A model generated the notes under the pieces. The model made no database searches. It was not told the DNA's origin and was given only the letters and a program-made list of their open reading frames with translations. From JAMXLO01 sp963719805 (GTDB lineage: Bacteria; Pseudomonadota; Alphaproteobacteria; Acetobacterales; Acetobacteraceae), in assembly GCA_963719805.1 (NCBI GenBank), contig CAVRDF010000003.1:434001-498000 (forward strand): a DNA stretch of 64,000 nucleotides. The letters are read 5' to 3'. Shown in pieces: positions 16,607 to 25,078 of the stretch (its first letter is position 1; each line of letters begins with the position of its first letter). The translations under genes were made by a program, and so were the position numbers.

Positions 16607-17319
16607 CAGCACTGATCGAATCGCGCGACCTCACCAAGCGCTTCGGCGGCATTGTCGCGGTGAGCAATCTCAATCTTGCCGTTGACCAGGGCGAACTCGT
16701 CGGTCTCATTGGGCCCAACGGCTCGGGCAAGACCACCACGATCAATATGCTGACCGGGCATCTCGCGCCGGCCGGAGGGCATATCTATTTGCGCGGCGAG
16801 CGTGCCGACGGGTTGGCGCCGAGCGAATTCGCCACGTTGCGTGTCGGCCGCACCTTCCAGATCACTCAGTTGTTCAGCCGCATGAGCGTGCTGGAGAACA
16901 TGCTGGTGCCGGGTCTCGCGCGGCCGCATTCGCATTGGCCGGCGGCGACGCGAACAGCGCGTCAGCATCTTGAATTTCTTGGCCTTGCAGCCTTGGAAAA
17001 ACTACAGGCGAAGAACCTTTCCGGCGGCCAGCAGAAGCTGCTGGAACTCGGCCGCGCGCTGATGTTGGACCCGGAAATACTGTTCCTGGATGAGCCGTTT
17101 GCCGGGGTCAATCCATTCCTGCGCGACCAGATCATCGAACTGGTGCGCAAGCTGCACGCGGGCGGCCGTACCTTCGTCATCGTCGATCATGACATCGAGG
17201 CGTTGCAGCGGTTGGTCCAACGCATGGTGGTGATGTCGCGTGGCGAGAAGATCGCTGATGGCAGCGTTGCCGAAGTGCGCGAGGATCAGGAAGTGTTACG
17301 GGCCTATGCCGGTGTCTGA
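16603..17319 (+). CDS. livG: Liv-type ABC transporter ATPase (LivG)
   Basis: The 238-residue ATP-binding subunit has Walker A GPNGSGKTT (about residues 38-46), a signature loop LSGGQQKLLELGRAL, Walker B EILFLDEPF and the switch His in VIVDHDIE. The AGVNP motif after Walker B and the RVGRTFQITQLF segment are typical of LivG. It starts in the last codon overlap of livM. It powers the importer together with LivF. Confidence 0.94.
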   Translation: MTALIESRDLTKRFGGIVAVSNLNLAVDQGELVGLIGPNGSGKTTTINMLTGHLAPAGGHIYLRGERADGLAPSEFATLRVGRTFQITQLFSRMSVLENMLVPGLARPHSHWPAATRTARQHLEFLGLAALEKLQAKNLSGGQQKLLELGRALMLDPEILFLDEPFAGVNPFLRDQIIELVRKLHAGGRTFVIVDHDIEALQRLVQRMVVMSRGEKIADGSVAEVREDQEVLRAYAGV

Positions 17320-18046
17320 CGACACGCCCGTGCTGACCGCGCGCGATCTGGTGGCGGCATATCTGCCGGGGATCAACATACTGAATGGCATGTCGGTGGA
17401 TGTCTTGCGCGGCCAGGTGCGCTGTGTGCTCGGCCCCAACGGCACCGGCAAATCGACTCTGCTCAAGGTGCTGTTCGGTTTTCTGCCAGCGCAATCCGGC
17501 GATATGCGGCTTGGCGAGATGTCGCTGCACGGCATTGCCTCGCATCAGATGGGACGGCACGGCATCACCTATCTGCCGCAGCGTCCGAGCATCTTTCCGT
17601 TTCTGTCGGTGGAAGTGAATTTGCGCCTTGGTGCCTGGCAGTTCCGCCGTGATCGCGGGCTTTCGCGCGAACGCATCGAGCGTGCCTTTAGCCAATTCCC
17701 CATTCTGGCCGAGCGAAGGCGTCAGGCGGCCGGCACGCTGTCCGGCGGGCAGCAGCGGCAGTTGGAAATCGCGCGCGCGCTGATGACCGATCCCAGTGTC
17801 ATGCTGATCGACGAACCCACCGCCAGTATCGAGCCCCGTATCGCTGCGCAGATCTATGCGCTGATTGCTGGGCTGGCGCGCGACGGCAAGGCGATTCTGC
17901 TGGTCGATCAGAATATCAAAGGCGCACTCGGCATCGCAGATTATGTCTATGTCATGCGTACCGGCACGCTGTTCGACGAGGGGCCGCGCGACGCGTACAC
18001 CGACGATGTGGAGACTCTGGTAAGCCGCTGGCTTTACACGACCTGA
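17306..18046 (+). CDS. livF: Liv-type ABC transporter ATPase (LivF)
   Basis: The 246-residue second ATPase starts at ATG 17306 (MPVSDDTPVLTARDL), overlapping livG by 14 bases. It has Walker A GPNGTGKSTL, LivF-type segment GITYLPQRPSIFPFL, signature LSGGQQRQLEIARAL, Walker B VMLIDEPTASIEP and switch LVDQNIK. It is the last gene of the importer operon and converges with the thioesterase gene 8 bases further on. Confidence 0.93.
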   Translation: MPVSDDTPVLTARDLVAAYLPGINILNGMSVDVLRGQVRCVLGPNGTGKSTLLKVLFGFLPAQSGDMRLGEMSLHGIASHQMGRHGITYLPQRPSIFPFLSVEVNLRLGAWQFRRDRGLSRERIERAFSQFPILAERRRQAAGTLSGGQQRQLEIARALMTDPSVMLIDEPTASIEPRIAAQIYALIAGLARDGKAILLVDQNIKGALGIADYVYVMRTGTLFDEGPRDAYTDDVETLVSRWLYTT

Positions 18047-18054
18047 TCGCGCGT

Positions 18055-18495
18055 TCAGCCGGCCACCGCTATGGTCTCCAGGATCGCACGCGACGAGGCC
18101 GGCACATGGACAGGTCGCTGCGATGCGCGATCGACGAACACGTGGACGAAATATCCCTCCGCTGCCGCCATGTCATCGTCGTTGCGGAATATGCCGATCT
18201 CATAGCGCACGGAACTGCTGCCGATACGCGCCACGCGCACGCCGACGTTGATCCGGTCAGGGAACGCCACGGAGCTGTGATAGCGGCACATCACCTCGGC
18301 CACCACGCAATGCACGGGCCCCTCCAGCAGATCGACCGCGCCGCTGGTCATTTCGAAATAGGTCACCGCGGTATCGAAGAACGAGAAGTAGTTCACGTTG
18401 TTCACATGCTGGAACACGTCGTTGTCCATCCATCGCGTGGTGATGGCGTGGAACCAGCGGTAGTCAGCGCGGCGGCCAGGTGGGTGTCGACTCAT
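18055..18495 (-). CDS. Hotdog-fold acyl-CoA thioesterase (4HBT family)
   Basis: The 146-residue protein is of the 4-hydroxybenzoyl-CoA thioesterase family. The hotdog signature is clear: TRWMDNDVFQHVNNVNYF with the catalytic Asp (MDNDVF), followed by FFDTAVTYF and the central strand CRYHSSVAFPDRINVGVRV. It hydrolyses an acyl-CoA thioester in the cytoplasm; the acyl group cannot be told. It stands alone, converging with the Liv operon and divergent from copC. Confidence 0.87.
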   Translation of the reverse strand: MSRHPPGRRADYRWFHAITTRWMDNDVFQHVNNVNYFSFFDTAVTYFEMTSGAVDLLEGPVHCVVAEVMCRYHSSVAFPDRINVGVRVARIGSSSVRYEIGIFRNDDDMAAAEGYFVHVFVDRASQRPVHVPASSRAILETIAVAG

Positions 18496-18564
18496 CTTCG
18501 CTTTGCGATTTGCCTTCCGCCGACTGATAGCGGATAGAGGCGCGCCGCAACAGGAGGGGGCGCC

Positions 18565-18918
18565 TTGTATCGCTCGGTCATTTTCCTTTTCGCCTGGCTG
18601 CTGTCAGCGCCGGCAGCCTTCGCGCACGCGATCCTGGTGCAGAGCCAGCCAGCGGCGGGAGGCAGCGTGCCGAGCGGCATGGTCGCCATGACGTTCCGTT
18701 ACAACAGCCGGATCGACCGCGATCGGTCCCGCCTCACCGTCATGCGCCCGGACCACACGCAGGCGGTGCTGCCGATCGGCCCCGGCGGCGAACCCAACAT
18801 CCTTGAAACAAGCGCCAACCTGTCCACGCCAGGCGCGTATGTTGTGCGGTGGCAGGTGCTGGCGATCGACGGTCACATCACGCGAGGGGACGTTCCCTTC
18901 ACCGTCACGGGTCATTGA
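18565..18918 (+). CDS. copC: CopC-domain periplasmic copper-binding protein
   Basis: The 117-residue product starts at TTG 18565 behind a very strong AGGAGGGGG site. It has a signal peptide (SVIFLFAWLLSAPAAFA) cleaved just before His, so the mature protein starts HAILVQSQPA. An N-terminal His is the usual CopC copper ligand. The beta-sandwich signatures SQPAAGGSVPSGMVAMTF, YVVRWQVLAIDGHITRGDVPF and the second ligand pair (Asp/His in DGHITRG) are present; Met-rich loops are absent, so it binds Cu(II) rather than Cu(I). It is followed after 3 bases by copD. Confidence 0.85.
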   Translation: MYRSVIFLFAWLLSAPAAFAHAILVQSQPAAGGSVPSGMVAMTFRYNSRIDRDRSRLTVMRPDHTQAVLPIGPGGEPNILETSANLSTPGAYVVRWQVLAIDGHITRGDVPFTVTGH

Positions 18919-18921
18919 TAC

Positions 18922-20586
18922 GTGGCGCTGCTGATCGACCTGTTTGGCTACCTGTCGATCATCATTCACGGCCTCACCATCGCCGCGCAGTCGTTCGCAG
19001 TGGGAGGGGTGCTGTTCATCACCTTGCTGGTGCGTCCGTTGACGTCGAGCCTCGGCACCGCTGGGGGCCGGATCGAGCGATCCTGCATCGCGATTGCGGC
19101 ATGGAGCGCCATTGCGCTGGTGCTGTGCGAGATCACCACCGTGGCGTTGCAGGCGGCGGTGCTGATCGGTACCGTCGATCTGTCGTTGAGCGATGTGCTT
19201 GGGGCGAGTTTTGCCATTGCGGGAATGGTCAAGGTCGCCGCTGCTGGTCTGATCGGTTTGACCCTGCTCAGTTTTGCCGAACGCGCACCCGCCGCGCCGC
19301 TGCTCGCACTCGCCGCGATCGAGCTGGCAGCGGCAACGCTGACAACGCACGCGGAAGCGCGCCTCGATAGCCGTACGCCGCTGCTGATGGTGGAGTTCCT
19401 GCACCAGCTTGGCGCGGCGATATGGATCGGCGGCATTCCGTGCTTTTTGCTCGCGCTGAACCGCATCCAGACCGCGCAGGCCTGGCGCCTGGTCGGCGCG
19501 CGGTTCTCGCGTATGTCGATGGTCGGTGTTGCCTGCATCCTGGTCAGCGGCCTGACGATGAGCGTCCTGTATATCGGCGATTGGGAGGGCTCCTATGGCA
19601 CCGCCTATGGCGTGATGGTCGGTGCCAAGATTGCGATGTTCCTGATGCTGCTTGGACTGGGCGCCGGCAATTTTTTCCTGGTCGAGCGGTTGCGCGCGCA
19701 ACCCACCACGCCGGTCTTGCGGCTGAAGCGGTTTGCCGAGGTTGAGGTCGGTATTGGCATTGCGATTTTCTTTGCTGCCGCTTCACTGACGTCCGTACCA
19801 CCGGCAGTCGATCTGACACAGGATCGCGTCAGTTGGCCGGAAATTGCCGAACGCAATACGCCAGAAGTGCCGCGCTTCGCGTCACCCGATCACGACAAGC
19901 TTGCACTGCCGGCCTTGCAAACGAAGCTGGATGCGCAAGCGGCGCAGCAGCATGCCGCACCGCAGGTTGCATTCGTGCCAGGAGCTGGCGAATTGCCACC
20001 GCGCAATGCGGCTGACATCGCGTGGTCGGAATACAACCACCATTGGTCGGGCATATTCGTACTGGCCATCGGTCTGCTGTCACTGCTGAACGTCGCCGGT
20101 GCGCGGTGGGCGCGTCACTGGCCGCTGCTGTTCCTGCTGCTCGCAGGCTTTTTGTTTCTGCGTTCGGATCCCGAGGTTTGGCCGCTCGGCGATCAAGGGT
20201 TCTTCGTCAGCTTTCGCGATATCGAGGTGCTGCAGCATCGCATGTTCGTCGTGCTGATCGCTGCGTTCGGCATCTTCGAATGGCGCGTGCGCACGGCGCG
20301 CGAGGTGAAGCCCTGGGCGAGGTTGGTGTTTCCGCTGCTATGCGCCGGTGGCGGCACGCTGCTTCTGACGCACAGTCATGCGATCGCCAATCTCAAGGAC
20401 CAGTTGCTGATCGAACTCACGCACACGCCGCTGGCGCTGACCGGAATCGTCGCGGGATGGGCTCGCTGGCTCGAATTGCGGCTGGATCCTCGGGCCAACC
20501 GCGTTGCCTGGCAGATCGCGCGCTGGACGTGGCCCGTCTGCTTTATCCTGGTCGGGCTGATGCTGCTGAATTACCGGGAGGCCTGA
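18922..20586 (+). CDS. copD: CopD-domain copper import membrane protein, extended
   Basis: The 554-residue polytopic protein starts at GTG 18922. The N-terminal part (about residues 1-300) has the CopD/YcnJ helices with LIIIHGLTIAAQSFAVGG-like and VEFLHQLGAAIWIGGIPCF segments; the latter His is a conserved CopD feature. A periplasmic stretch of about 80 residues follows (SPDHDKLALPALQTKL, QQHAAPQ, WSEYNHHWSGIF). A second membrane block of about six helices carries RDIEVLQHRMFV and LLTHSHAIANLKDQL. CopC and CopD together move copper across the inner membrane. The C-terminal membrane block goes beyond the usual CopD length, so this is a two-part protein. Confidence 0.8.
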   Translation: MALLIDLFGYLSIIIHGLTIAAQSFAVGGVLFITLLVRPLTSSLGTAGGRIERSCIAIAAWSAIALVLCEITTVALQAAVLIGTVDLSLSDVLGASFAIAGMVKVAAAGLIGLTLLSFAERAPAAPLLALAAIELAAATLTTHAEARLDSRTPLLMVEFLHQLGAAIWIGGIPCFLLALNRIQTAQAWRLVGARFSRMSMVGVACILVSGLTMSVLYIGDWEGSYGTAYGVMVGAKIAMFLMLLGLGAGNFFLVERLRAQPTTPVLRLKRFAEVEVGIGIAIFFAAASLTSVPPAVDLTQDRVSWPEIAERNTPEVPRFASPDHDKLALPALQTKLDAQAAQQHAAPQVAFVPGAGELPPRNAADIAWSEYNHHWSGIFVLAIGLLSLLNVAGARWARHWPLLFLLLAGFLFLRSDPEVWPLGDQGFFVSFRDIEVLQHRMFVVLIAAFGIFEWRVRTAREVKPWARLVFPLLCAGGGTLLLTHSHAIANLKDQLLIELTHTPLALTGIVAGWARWLELRLDPRANRVAWQIARWTWPVCFILVGLMLLNYREA

Positions 20587-20617
20587 GCGCCGTCGTCGGT
20601 AGTGGTGCTTCGCACCG

Positions 20618-21892
20618 TCATTGCCCGCCGAATTGCTGCACCAGGAATGAGGTGAGCAGCGAGGCGCCGGACATGAAGTCGTCGATTTCCATCGCCTCAT
20701 GCGGATTGTGGCTGCCGTTGGCATTGCGAACAAAGATCATGCCCATCGGCACACCGACAGCCGCGAATGCGGCGGCATCGTGCGACGCGGGACTGCCGAG
20801 GCTAAGGGTCGGGATGCCAAGCGCCGTTGCACCGTTTTCCAATGCCGCCATGATGGGCTGATCCACTGGACCGACAGCGGCGCGCGCCTTGGTTCCGCGG
20901 TGGAAGCGAACGCCTCGGCGCTGTTCGATGCTGGCGATGATCGCGTCCACCTTGCTGTCGAGCTGCGCCAGCACCGCTTCGTCATAGGCGCGCACATCGA
21001 GGCTGAAGTGAAATGCGCCTGGCACGATCGTGAGGCCATGCGAGGCAGGGTCGGTGTGGAAACGCCCGATCGTGCAGGCCATCGGGATGCCGCGTGCCTC
21101 GTACTCTTCCCAGAGCCGGTCGAGCGACACAGCGAATTCGGCACCGGCCAGCGCGGCGTCGCGTCGGAAGCGGCGCGGCAGGCCGACATGATCGTGGTTG
21201 CCCTCAATGCGCGCATCCGGGTAGCGGAAGTTCCCGGGGATGCCGGTGCAGATCGCCACCGGCTTGCCTGCCTCCACCAGCGACGGCGCCTGTTCGATAT
21301 GCAGTTCCAGATAAGCGGCGATGCGCGAGGGATCGAGGTGACGGGCGCCTGTGCGCAGGGCCACGGGATCGCCGCCGCACTCGGCAATGTGCTCGGCCAG
21401 AGTACGGCCGGTGTCGATGCGGCGCACGTCCAGCGCTCCATCGGGCAGCGTGCCGAGTGCACCGCGGCTGCCGATATAGGAGACCTGGAACCAGATGCTC
21501 TCCTCTGCGCGGATGCCCATGACAGTGAGGTCGTTGGCCAGAGAGATGCCGGCATGTTGCAGCGCTGCGGCCGCGACGAGGCCGGCAACCACGCCGGCAG
21601 CGCCATCGAAGTTCCCGCCATGCGGAACGGAATCGAGGTGCGAGCCGACAATGATGCGCTTGGCAGACGAATCGCGGCCGGTGAGGGTCATGTAGAGGTT
21701 GGCAGTCGCGTCGCGTTCGATGCGCAGGCCGAGGCGTTCGGCAGCGGCAGTGACGGTGGCATGCGCTCGCTGTTCGCCCGCGCCATACGGGTCGCGGGAA
21801 ACGCCAGGTTCGTCCAATCCGTCCCGGCGGAGCTGGTCAAACAGGGACGCGGCGAGGGCACGCTGATCGGCGACGGCAGAGCTGATTTCCAT
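20618..21892 (-). CDS. M20-family amidohydrolase (N-carbamoyl-amino-acid hydrolase / allantoate amidohydrolase type)
   Basis: From ATG 21892 the product has 424 residues; a GTG at 21943 would add 17, and neither has a strong ribosome-binding site. Metal ligands of the dinuclear zinc site are seen in VGSHLDSVPHGGNFDGAAGV (His-x-Asp and the bridging Asp), in GIRAEESIWF (Glu-Glu), in LELHIEQAPSL and in GSPASHDAAAFA (His). These fit the hydantoinase/carbamoylase subfamily, which releases ammonia and CO2 from N-carbamoyl amino acids, ureido acids or allantoate. No purine or pyrimidine gene is adjacent, so the substrate stays open. It converges with copD. Confidence 0.85.
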   Translation of the reverse strand: MEISSAVADQRALAASLFDQLRRDGLDEPGVSRDPYGAGEQRAHATVTAAAERLGLRIERDATANLYMTLTGRDSSAKRIIVGSHLDSVPHGGNFDGAAGVVAGLVAAAALQHAGISLANDLTVMGIRAEESIWFQVSYIGSRGALGTLPDGALDVRRIDTGRTLAEHIAECGGDPVALRTGARHLDPSRIAAYLELHIEQAPSLVEAGKPVAICTGIPGNFRYPDARIEGNHDHVGLPRRFRRDAALAGAEFAVSLDRLWEEYEARGIPMACTIGRFHTDPASHGLTIVPGAFHFSLDVRAYDEAVLAQLDSKVDAIIASIEQRRGVRFHRGTKARAAVGPVDQPIMAALENGATALGIPTLSLGSPASHDAAAFAAVGVPMGMIFVRNANGSHNPHEAMEIDDFMSGASLLTSFLVQQFGGQ

Positions 21893-21943
21893 GGGTTCGC
21901 AATGTCTGTGCTGCACTGCGTGGCATTGAAACCACAAATGCAC

Positions 21944-22268
21944 GTCGATGAATACAGGTTGGAGCCTGCGCCCGGGCTAACGTGTCAGCTTCAGCTGTGA
22001 GCGCTGGGTCTGCGGCGTCCATCGCTTGAATGTCGCGCGTCGGACGCTGCTAATCTTTCGGTTGGGCTGGTGCCCGTTGATAAAGGCGCGTTGCAACGAC
22101 GTCGCAGATCTGACGCAGGCGGCGCATGTGCAAATCGTCTCGGACGACTGCCAGAAGGGCGTCCAGCTCAAGCGAGAGATCGAGCCTTACGTCGCTGTTT
22201 GGTCTATTGGGTGTCGGCTGAGAAATAGGTCACAAAGTTCTTGGCGACGATACATCAGCAGTAGATGG
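21944..22268. other. Intergenic region with a possible gene remnant
   Basis: No complete gene is seen in these 325 bases. On the minus strand a short open stretch (about 22205 down to 22063) reads DLSLELDALLAVVRDDLHMR and then RLRQICDVVATRLYQRA before a stop. This is protein-like and helical but has no start codon except an internal ATG. It may be the end of a degraded gene. Nothing else is recognisable. Confidence 0.35.
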
Positions 22269-22677
22269 TCATAGTCTTCGCCCTGCTCCCGCTGCCCTCC
22301 GCAATCGGGGCTTTTCAGTCCTTACGGTGCTGTCAAGCACCGCATGCAGCGCGGCAACCGTCTCCGGTGACAATCGGCGAATGCCCTGCGCCAGGCGGTT
22401 GGCGAGTGCAGTCTGCTCCGGTGTCAGCCCCGCGGTGTTCACGGTCACCCGCGGATGCGACAAGCGAGCCAGCCTTGCCAGCTCTTCCGCGTCGTCCCAG
22501 ATCAGCCCGAAGTACTCGTTCACTTGATGCACGAGCCCAGGTACTGGGTGCGCTGCGCCGCCCGTGTTCCAGCGCCGAGAGATAGGCGGGCGAGACCTGT
22601 AGCTCGGCCGCCAGGCGTTGCAACGTTACGCCTCGTTCGGCACGCAGCGCGCGCAGCCGTGCGCCAAACGGCGTCAT
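22269..22677 (-). pseudogene. XRE-family regulator, frameshifted
   Basis: From ATG 22677 (MTPFGARLRALRAERGVTLQ) the frame encodes a Cro/C1-type HTH ending LQVSPAYLSALEHGRRSAPS. Homology then continues in another frame with PGLVHQVNEYFGLIWDDAEE and LARLARLSHPRVTVNTAGL, to a stop at 22269. Removing one A from cccagtacctggg (22549-22561) joins them as SAPSPGLVHQ, which is the usual continuation of this alphaproteobacterial family. The complete protein would have about 135 residues. Its ATG overlaps the stop of the smr gene (ATGA), so it closes the lutBC-MFS-smr operon. Either it is inactive or the extra base is a sequence error. Confidence 0.8.
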
Positions 22678-23183
22678 CTGCGGCGTCGTAGCAGTAAGCG
22701 CACCGCGCCCGGATTTGCCGCATGCGGATGCGCCGCCGCAAGGACCAGCGAACGGAAGTCCGGCTGGTTGAGCCATAACGGAAGTTCGCGGCGCAATACG
22801 CCGCCCTGGCCGGTGACTACCTCGACGCAGCGCAGCCCCTCCGCCTGCGCTGAATGCAGGAATGCCGCCAGGGTGTGATAGGCGCGCTGTGCCGTGTGGC
22901 CGTGCAAGTCCAGCGTGCGCACGGCCCGCGTACGCCCGGTGCGCAGGCGCTGCCACGACGCGGTATCCACGCCGCCGGGTTGCGCGCCAATATCCAACGG
23001 CGCAAGCGGTTCGCGCGGGGTGCGTATATCTGCCCGGTGTTGCTGTCGCACGGAGGCTGGAACAACAGGCACCGGCGCGGCGGCGACTGCCGTACGCCCA
23101 GGCAACGCCTTGATGCGCTGCGCATAGCTTGCCCACAGCGCGCGATCGGCTTCGGTCAGGCGGTTGCGGCGGGGCGATTCCAT
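22674..23183 (-). CDS. Smr-domain protein
   Basis: The 169-residue product starts at ATG 23183 (MESPRRNRLTEADRALWAS). The first 80 residues are charged and probably disordered. The C-terminal Smr domain has TLDLHGHTAQRAYHTLAAFL and VEVVTGQGGVLRRELPLWL, matching the DLHG and GxG motifs of the MutS2-type nuclease domain. Stand-alone Smr proteins are DNA or RNA nicking enzymes of uncertain role. The open frame extends far upstream through the MFS gene but that part is a shadow. It overlaps the MFS gene by 28 bases. Confidence 0.85.
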   Translation of the reverse strand: MESPRRNRLTEADRALWASYAQRIKALPGRTAVAAAPVPVVPASVRQQHRADIRTPREPLAPLDIGAQPGGVDTASWQRLRTGRTRAVRTLDLHGHTAQRAYHTLAAFLHSAQAEGLRCVEVVTGQGGVLRRELPLWLNQPDFRSLVLAAAHPHAANPGAVRLLLRRRR

Positions 23184-24343
23184 CGCTCGAGACAAAGCAG
23201 AATCGCGCTTGCCAGTGCAAGCACCGCAAGCGCCGCATAGGCCGGTCCGTATCGATGCGACGCCGCCACCGCCACGCCAAAGCTTGACGGGATCAGCAGT
23301 ACGCCGGCGAACATGACTGCGGTGCCAAGACCGGTGGCCTCGGTGCGCCGAGCCCCGCCAAGGTGGGCGTATTCGGCATATGCCACGCCAGTGTAGCCAC
23401 CGGCCGTGGCACCGGCGACCGCGACCACCGCCAGCACCAGCGCGCGGCTCCACTGCGGACCGAACGCGCCGGCCGCGAGCGCCGTCGCTGCCATGCCGAA
23501 GCCATGCAGCGCCAGCGTGTGGCCCGGCGTCAGCCAACGATCTGCAATCCACCCCCAGATCGGTCGCGTGACCGCACCGGTGATCTGATAGACCGCGAGC
23601 GCGCGGCCGGCATCGATCAGATCGAACCCTGCGACCGTGGTCAGTTGCGTGGTGGTGAACGCGACAAAGCAGAGCTGCGTGCCGGAGTAAAAGAAGCTGG
23701 CGACCGACAGTCGCAACATCGGCCATTGCCGCAGCAAGGCGAACGGTGCGAACAGGGCGTAACCGAACAATCGTCGCTGCGGGTCGATATCGGTATCCCA
23801 ATGCCGGCGCGGTATCTGCAACAGCGCGGCCAGCAGCGCCACGGCCGGAAGCTCGGCCAGCAACGCCGCGCGCCATCCGGCATGCAAGACAAGCGGCGGC
23901 AACAGCAGTGAGCCGAGCACGCCACCAAGCGGCACGCCGATCTGCCGCAGCGACATCACCATGTTGAACACGCGCGGCGGCGTGTGCGGCACCAGCAGAT
24001 GCGTCGATGCCGGTGCGGCGGCACCGTAGCCAAGGCCGAGCACAATTGCTGCGATGGCCAGCCACATCACGCTGCCGCCGGCAGCGAGCAGCAGCATCGC
24101 GGCGGTGGCGGCCAGCACGATCTGCAGCACGCGGACGCCGCCATAGCGATGGATGAAGCCCGGCGAGAACAACGCCGACAGAATGCCAACGCCGTAGGCG
24201 ACAGAGACAAATGCACCCACCAGTTCGCCATTGACGTTCAGTGCGCGTGCCACGGCGGGGGCAATCGCCGGCAGCGAGAATAGCGCCATGGTCGCCAGCG
24301 TCTGCGCCGCCAGCGTGGCGATCAGTGGCCAGAGCGGCATCAT
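23156..24343 (-). CDS. MFS transporter
   Basis: The 395-residue protein has twelve predicted helices in the major facilitator fold. Typical features are VSVAYGVGILSALFSPGFI, the RYGGVRVLQIVL loop, the RQIGVPLGGVLGSLLL helix 5 motif and the second-half loop WGWIADRWLTPG. It resembles CynX/NimT and sugar-type permeases but no substrate can be assigned. Its ATG overlaps the lutC stop (ATGA), so it may import or export the acid handled by LutBC; that is inference. Confidence 0.82.
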   Translation of the reverse strand: MMPLWPLIATLAAQTLATMALFSLPAIAPAVARALNVNGELVGAFVSVAYGVGILSALFSPGFIHRYGGVRVLQIVLAATAAMLLLAAGGSVMWLAIAAIVLGLGYGAAAPASTHLLVPHTPPRVFNMVMSLRQIGVPLGGVLGSLLLPPLVLHAGWRAALLAELPAVALLAALLQIPRRHWDTDIDPQRRLFGYALFAPFALLRQWPMLRLSVASFFYSGTQLCFVAFTTTQLTTVAGFDLIDAGRALAVYQITGAVTRPIWGWIADRWLTPGHTLALHGFGMAATALAAGAFGPQWSRALVLAVVAVAGATAGGYTGVAYAEYAHLGGARRTEATGLGTAVMFAGVLLIPSSFGVAVAASHRYGPAYAALAVLALASAILLCLERWNRPAATA

Positions 24344-25020
24344 GGGTGGTCCGCTGCATCCTCCACCAGCACAACGTGCAACCGCCGTGGTCCGTGCGCC
24401 CCGAGTTCCAGCGTCTGTTCGATGTCAGCCGAACGCGACGGGCCGGTGACCAGCATGACATTGCGCGGCATGCCACCAATCTCCGCACGCAGCAGATCCC
24501 ATGCCTCCTCATACGCGCCGACGAGGCGCGAGGCACGCAACAGCACGATCTCTGTGTCGGCGAGCAGGTTCAGCGTCGTGGGCCGCTGCGGCGCCGATGG
24601 CAGCATCAGAGTGCCGGTCTCGGCGATGCCGGCGAAGGCGTGTTGCAAACTCACGGTATCGGAGGCTTGCGCGCGTCCTTCGCGCACATGGATCAGCGGT
24701 CGCGTGTCCCATGGAACTGCCTGCAATTCCGGATGCGGCGCCATCACGATGTCAGTCGGCAGGTTTTGTGCAGCGAGATAGGCGGCGACTGCTTCCGGTA
24801 CGGCATCGAGATCAGCAACGCGTGCGACGCTGCCGAACTCCTTTTCCACGTTGTGCACGAACAGCGCGATCTGCTCCGCGTGCGGCAGCCGCGAGCGGGC
24901 AGGGATCAGATGTCGCGGATGTGACGACAAGCGTCCGCGCAGCATCGCCGCCTGATCCACTGGCAGTGCGCCACGTCGCAGCCCACGCCGGATCGCCGCG
25001 AGCATTGTGTCCTTGGTCAT
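24340..25020 (-). CDS. lutC: Lactate utilisation protein C (LUD domain)
   Basis: The 226-residue protein has a LUD/YkgG domain. Features are PHAEQIALFVHNVEKEFGSV, the central FAGIAETGTLMLPSAP stretch (LUD signature of the form ET-G) and LVTGPSRSADIEQTLELGAH with the GPSRSADIE motif. LutC is the soluble subunit of the LutABC L-lactate dehydrogenase. Here it follows lutB after 58 bases. No lutA is found in the window. Confidence 0.9.
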   Translation of the reverse strand: MTKDTMLAAIRRGLRRGALPVDQAAMLRGRLSSHPRHLIPARSRLPHAEQIALFVHNVEKEFGSVARVADLDAVPEAVAAYLAAQNLPTDIVMAPHPELQAVPWDTRPLIHVREGRAQASDTVSLQHAFAGIAETGTLMLPSAPQRPTTLNLLADTEIVLLRASRLVGAYEEAWDLLRAEIGGMPRNVMLVTGPSRSADIEQTLELGAHGPRRLHVVLVEDAADHP

Positions 25021-25078
25021 GTGTGGTTCCGGGCCAGAGCCCGGCCTTCAAACGTCATGGGCGGACTTGTCCCGTCCA

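Noticed and set aside
23183..24536. Long N-terminal extension of the Smr gene through the MFS gene
   Set aside because: The extension is out of frame with the MFS protein, has no ribosome-binding site and the Smr protein has a good ATG at 23183.
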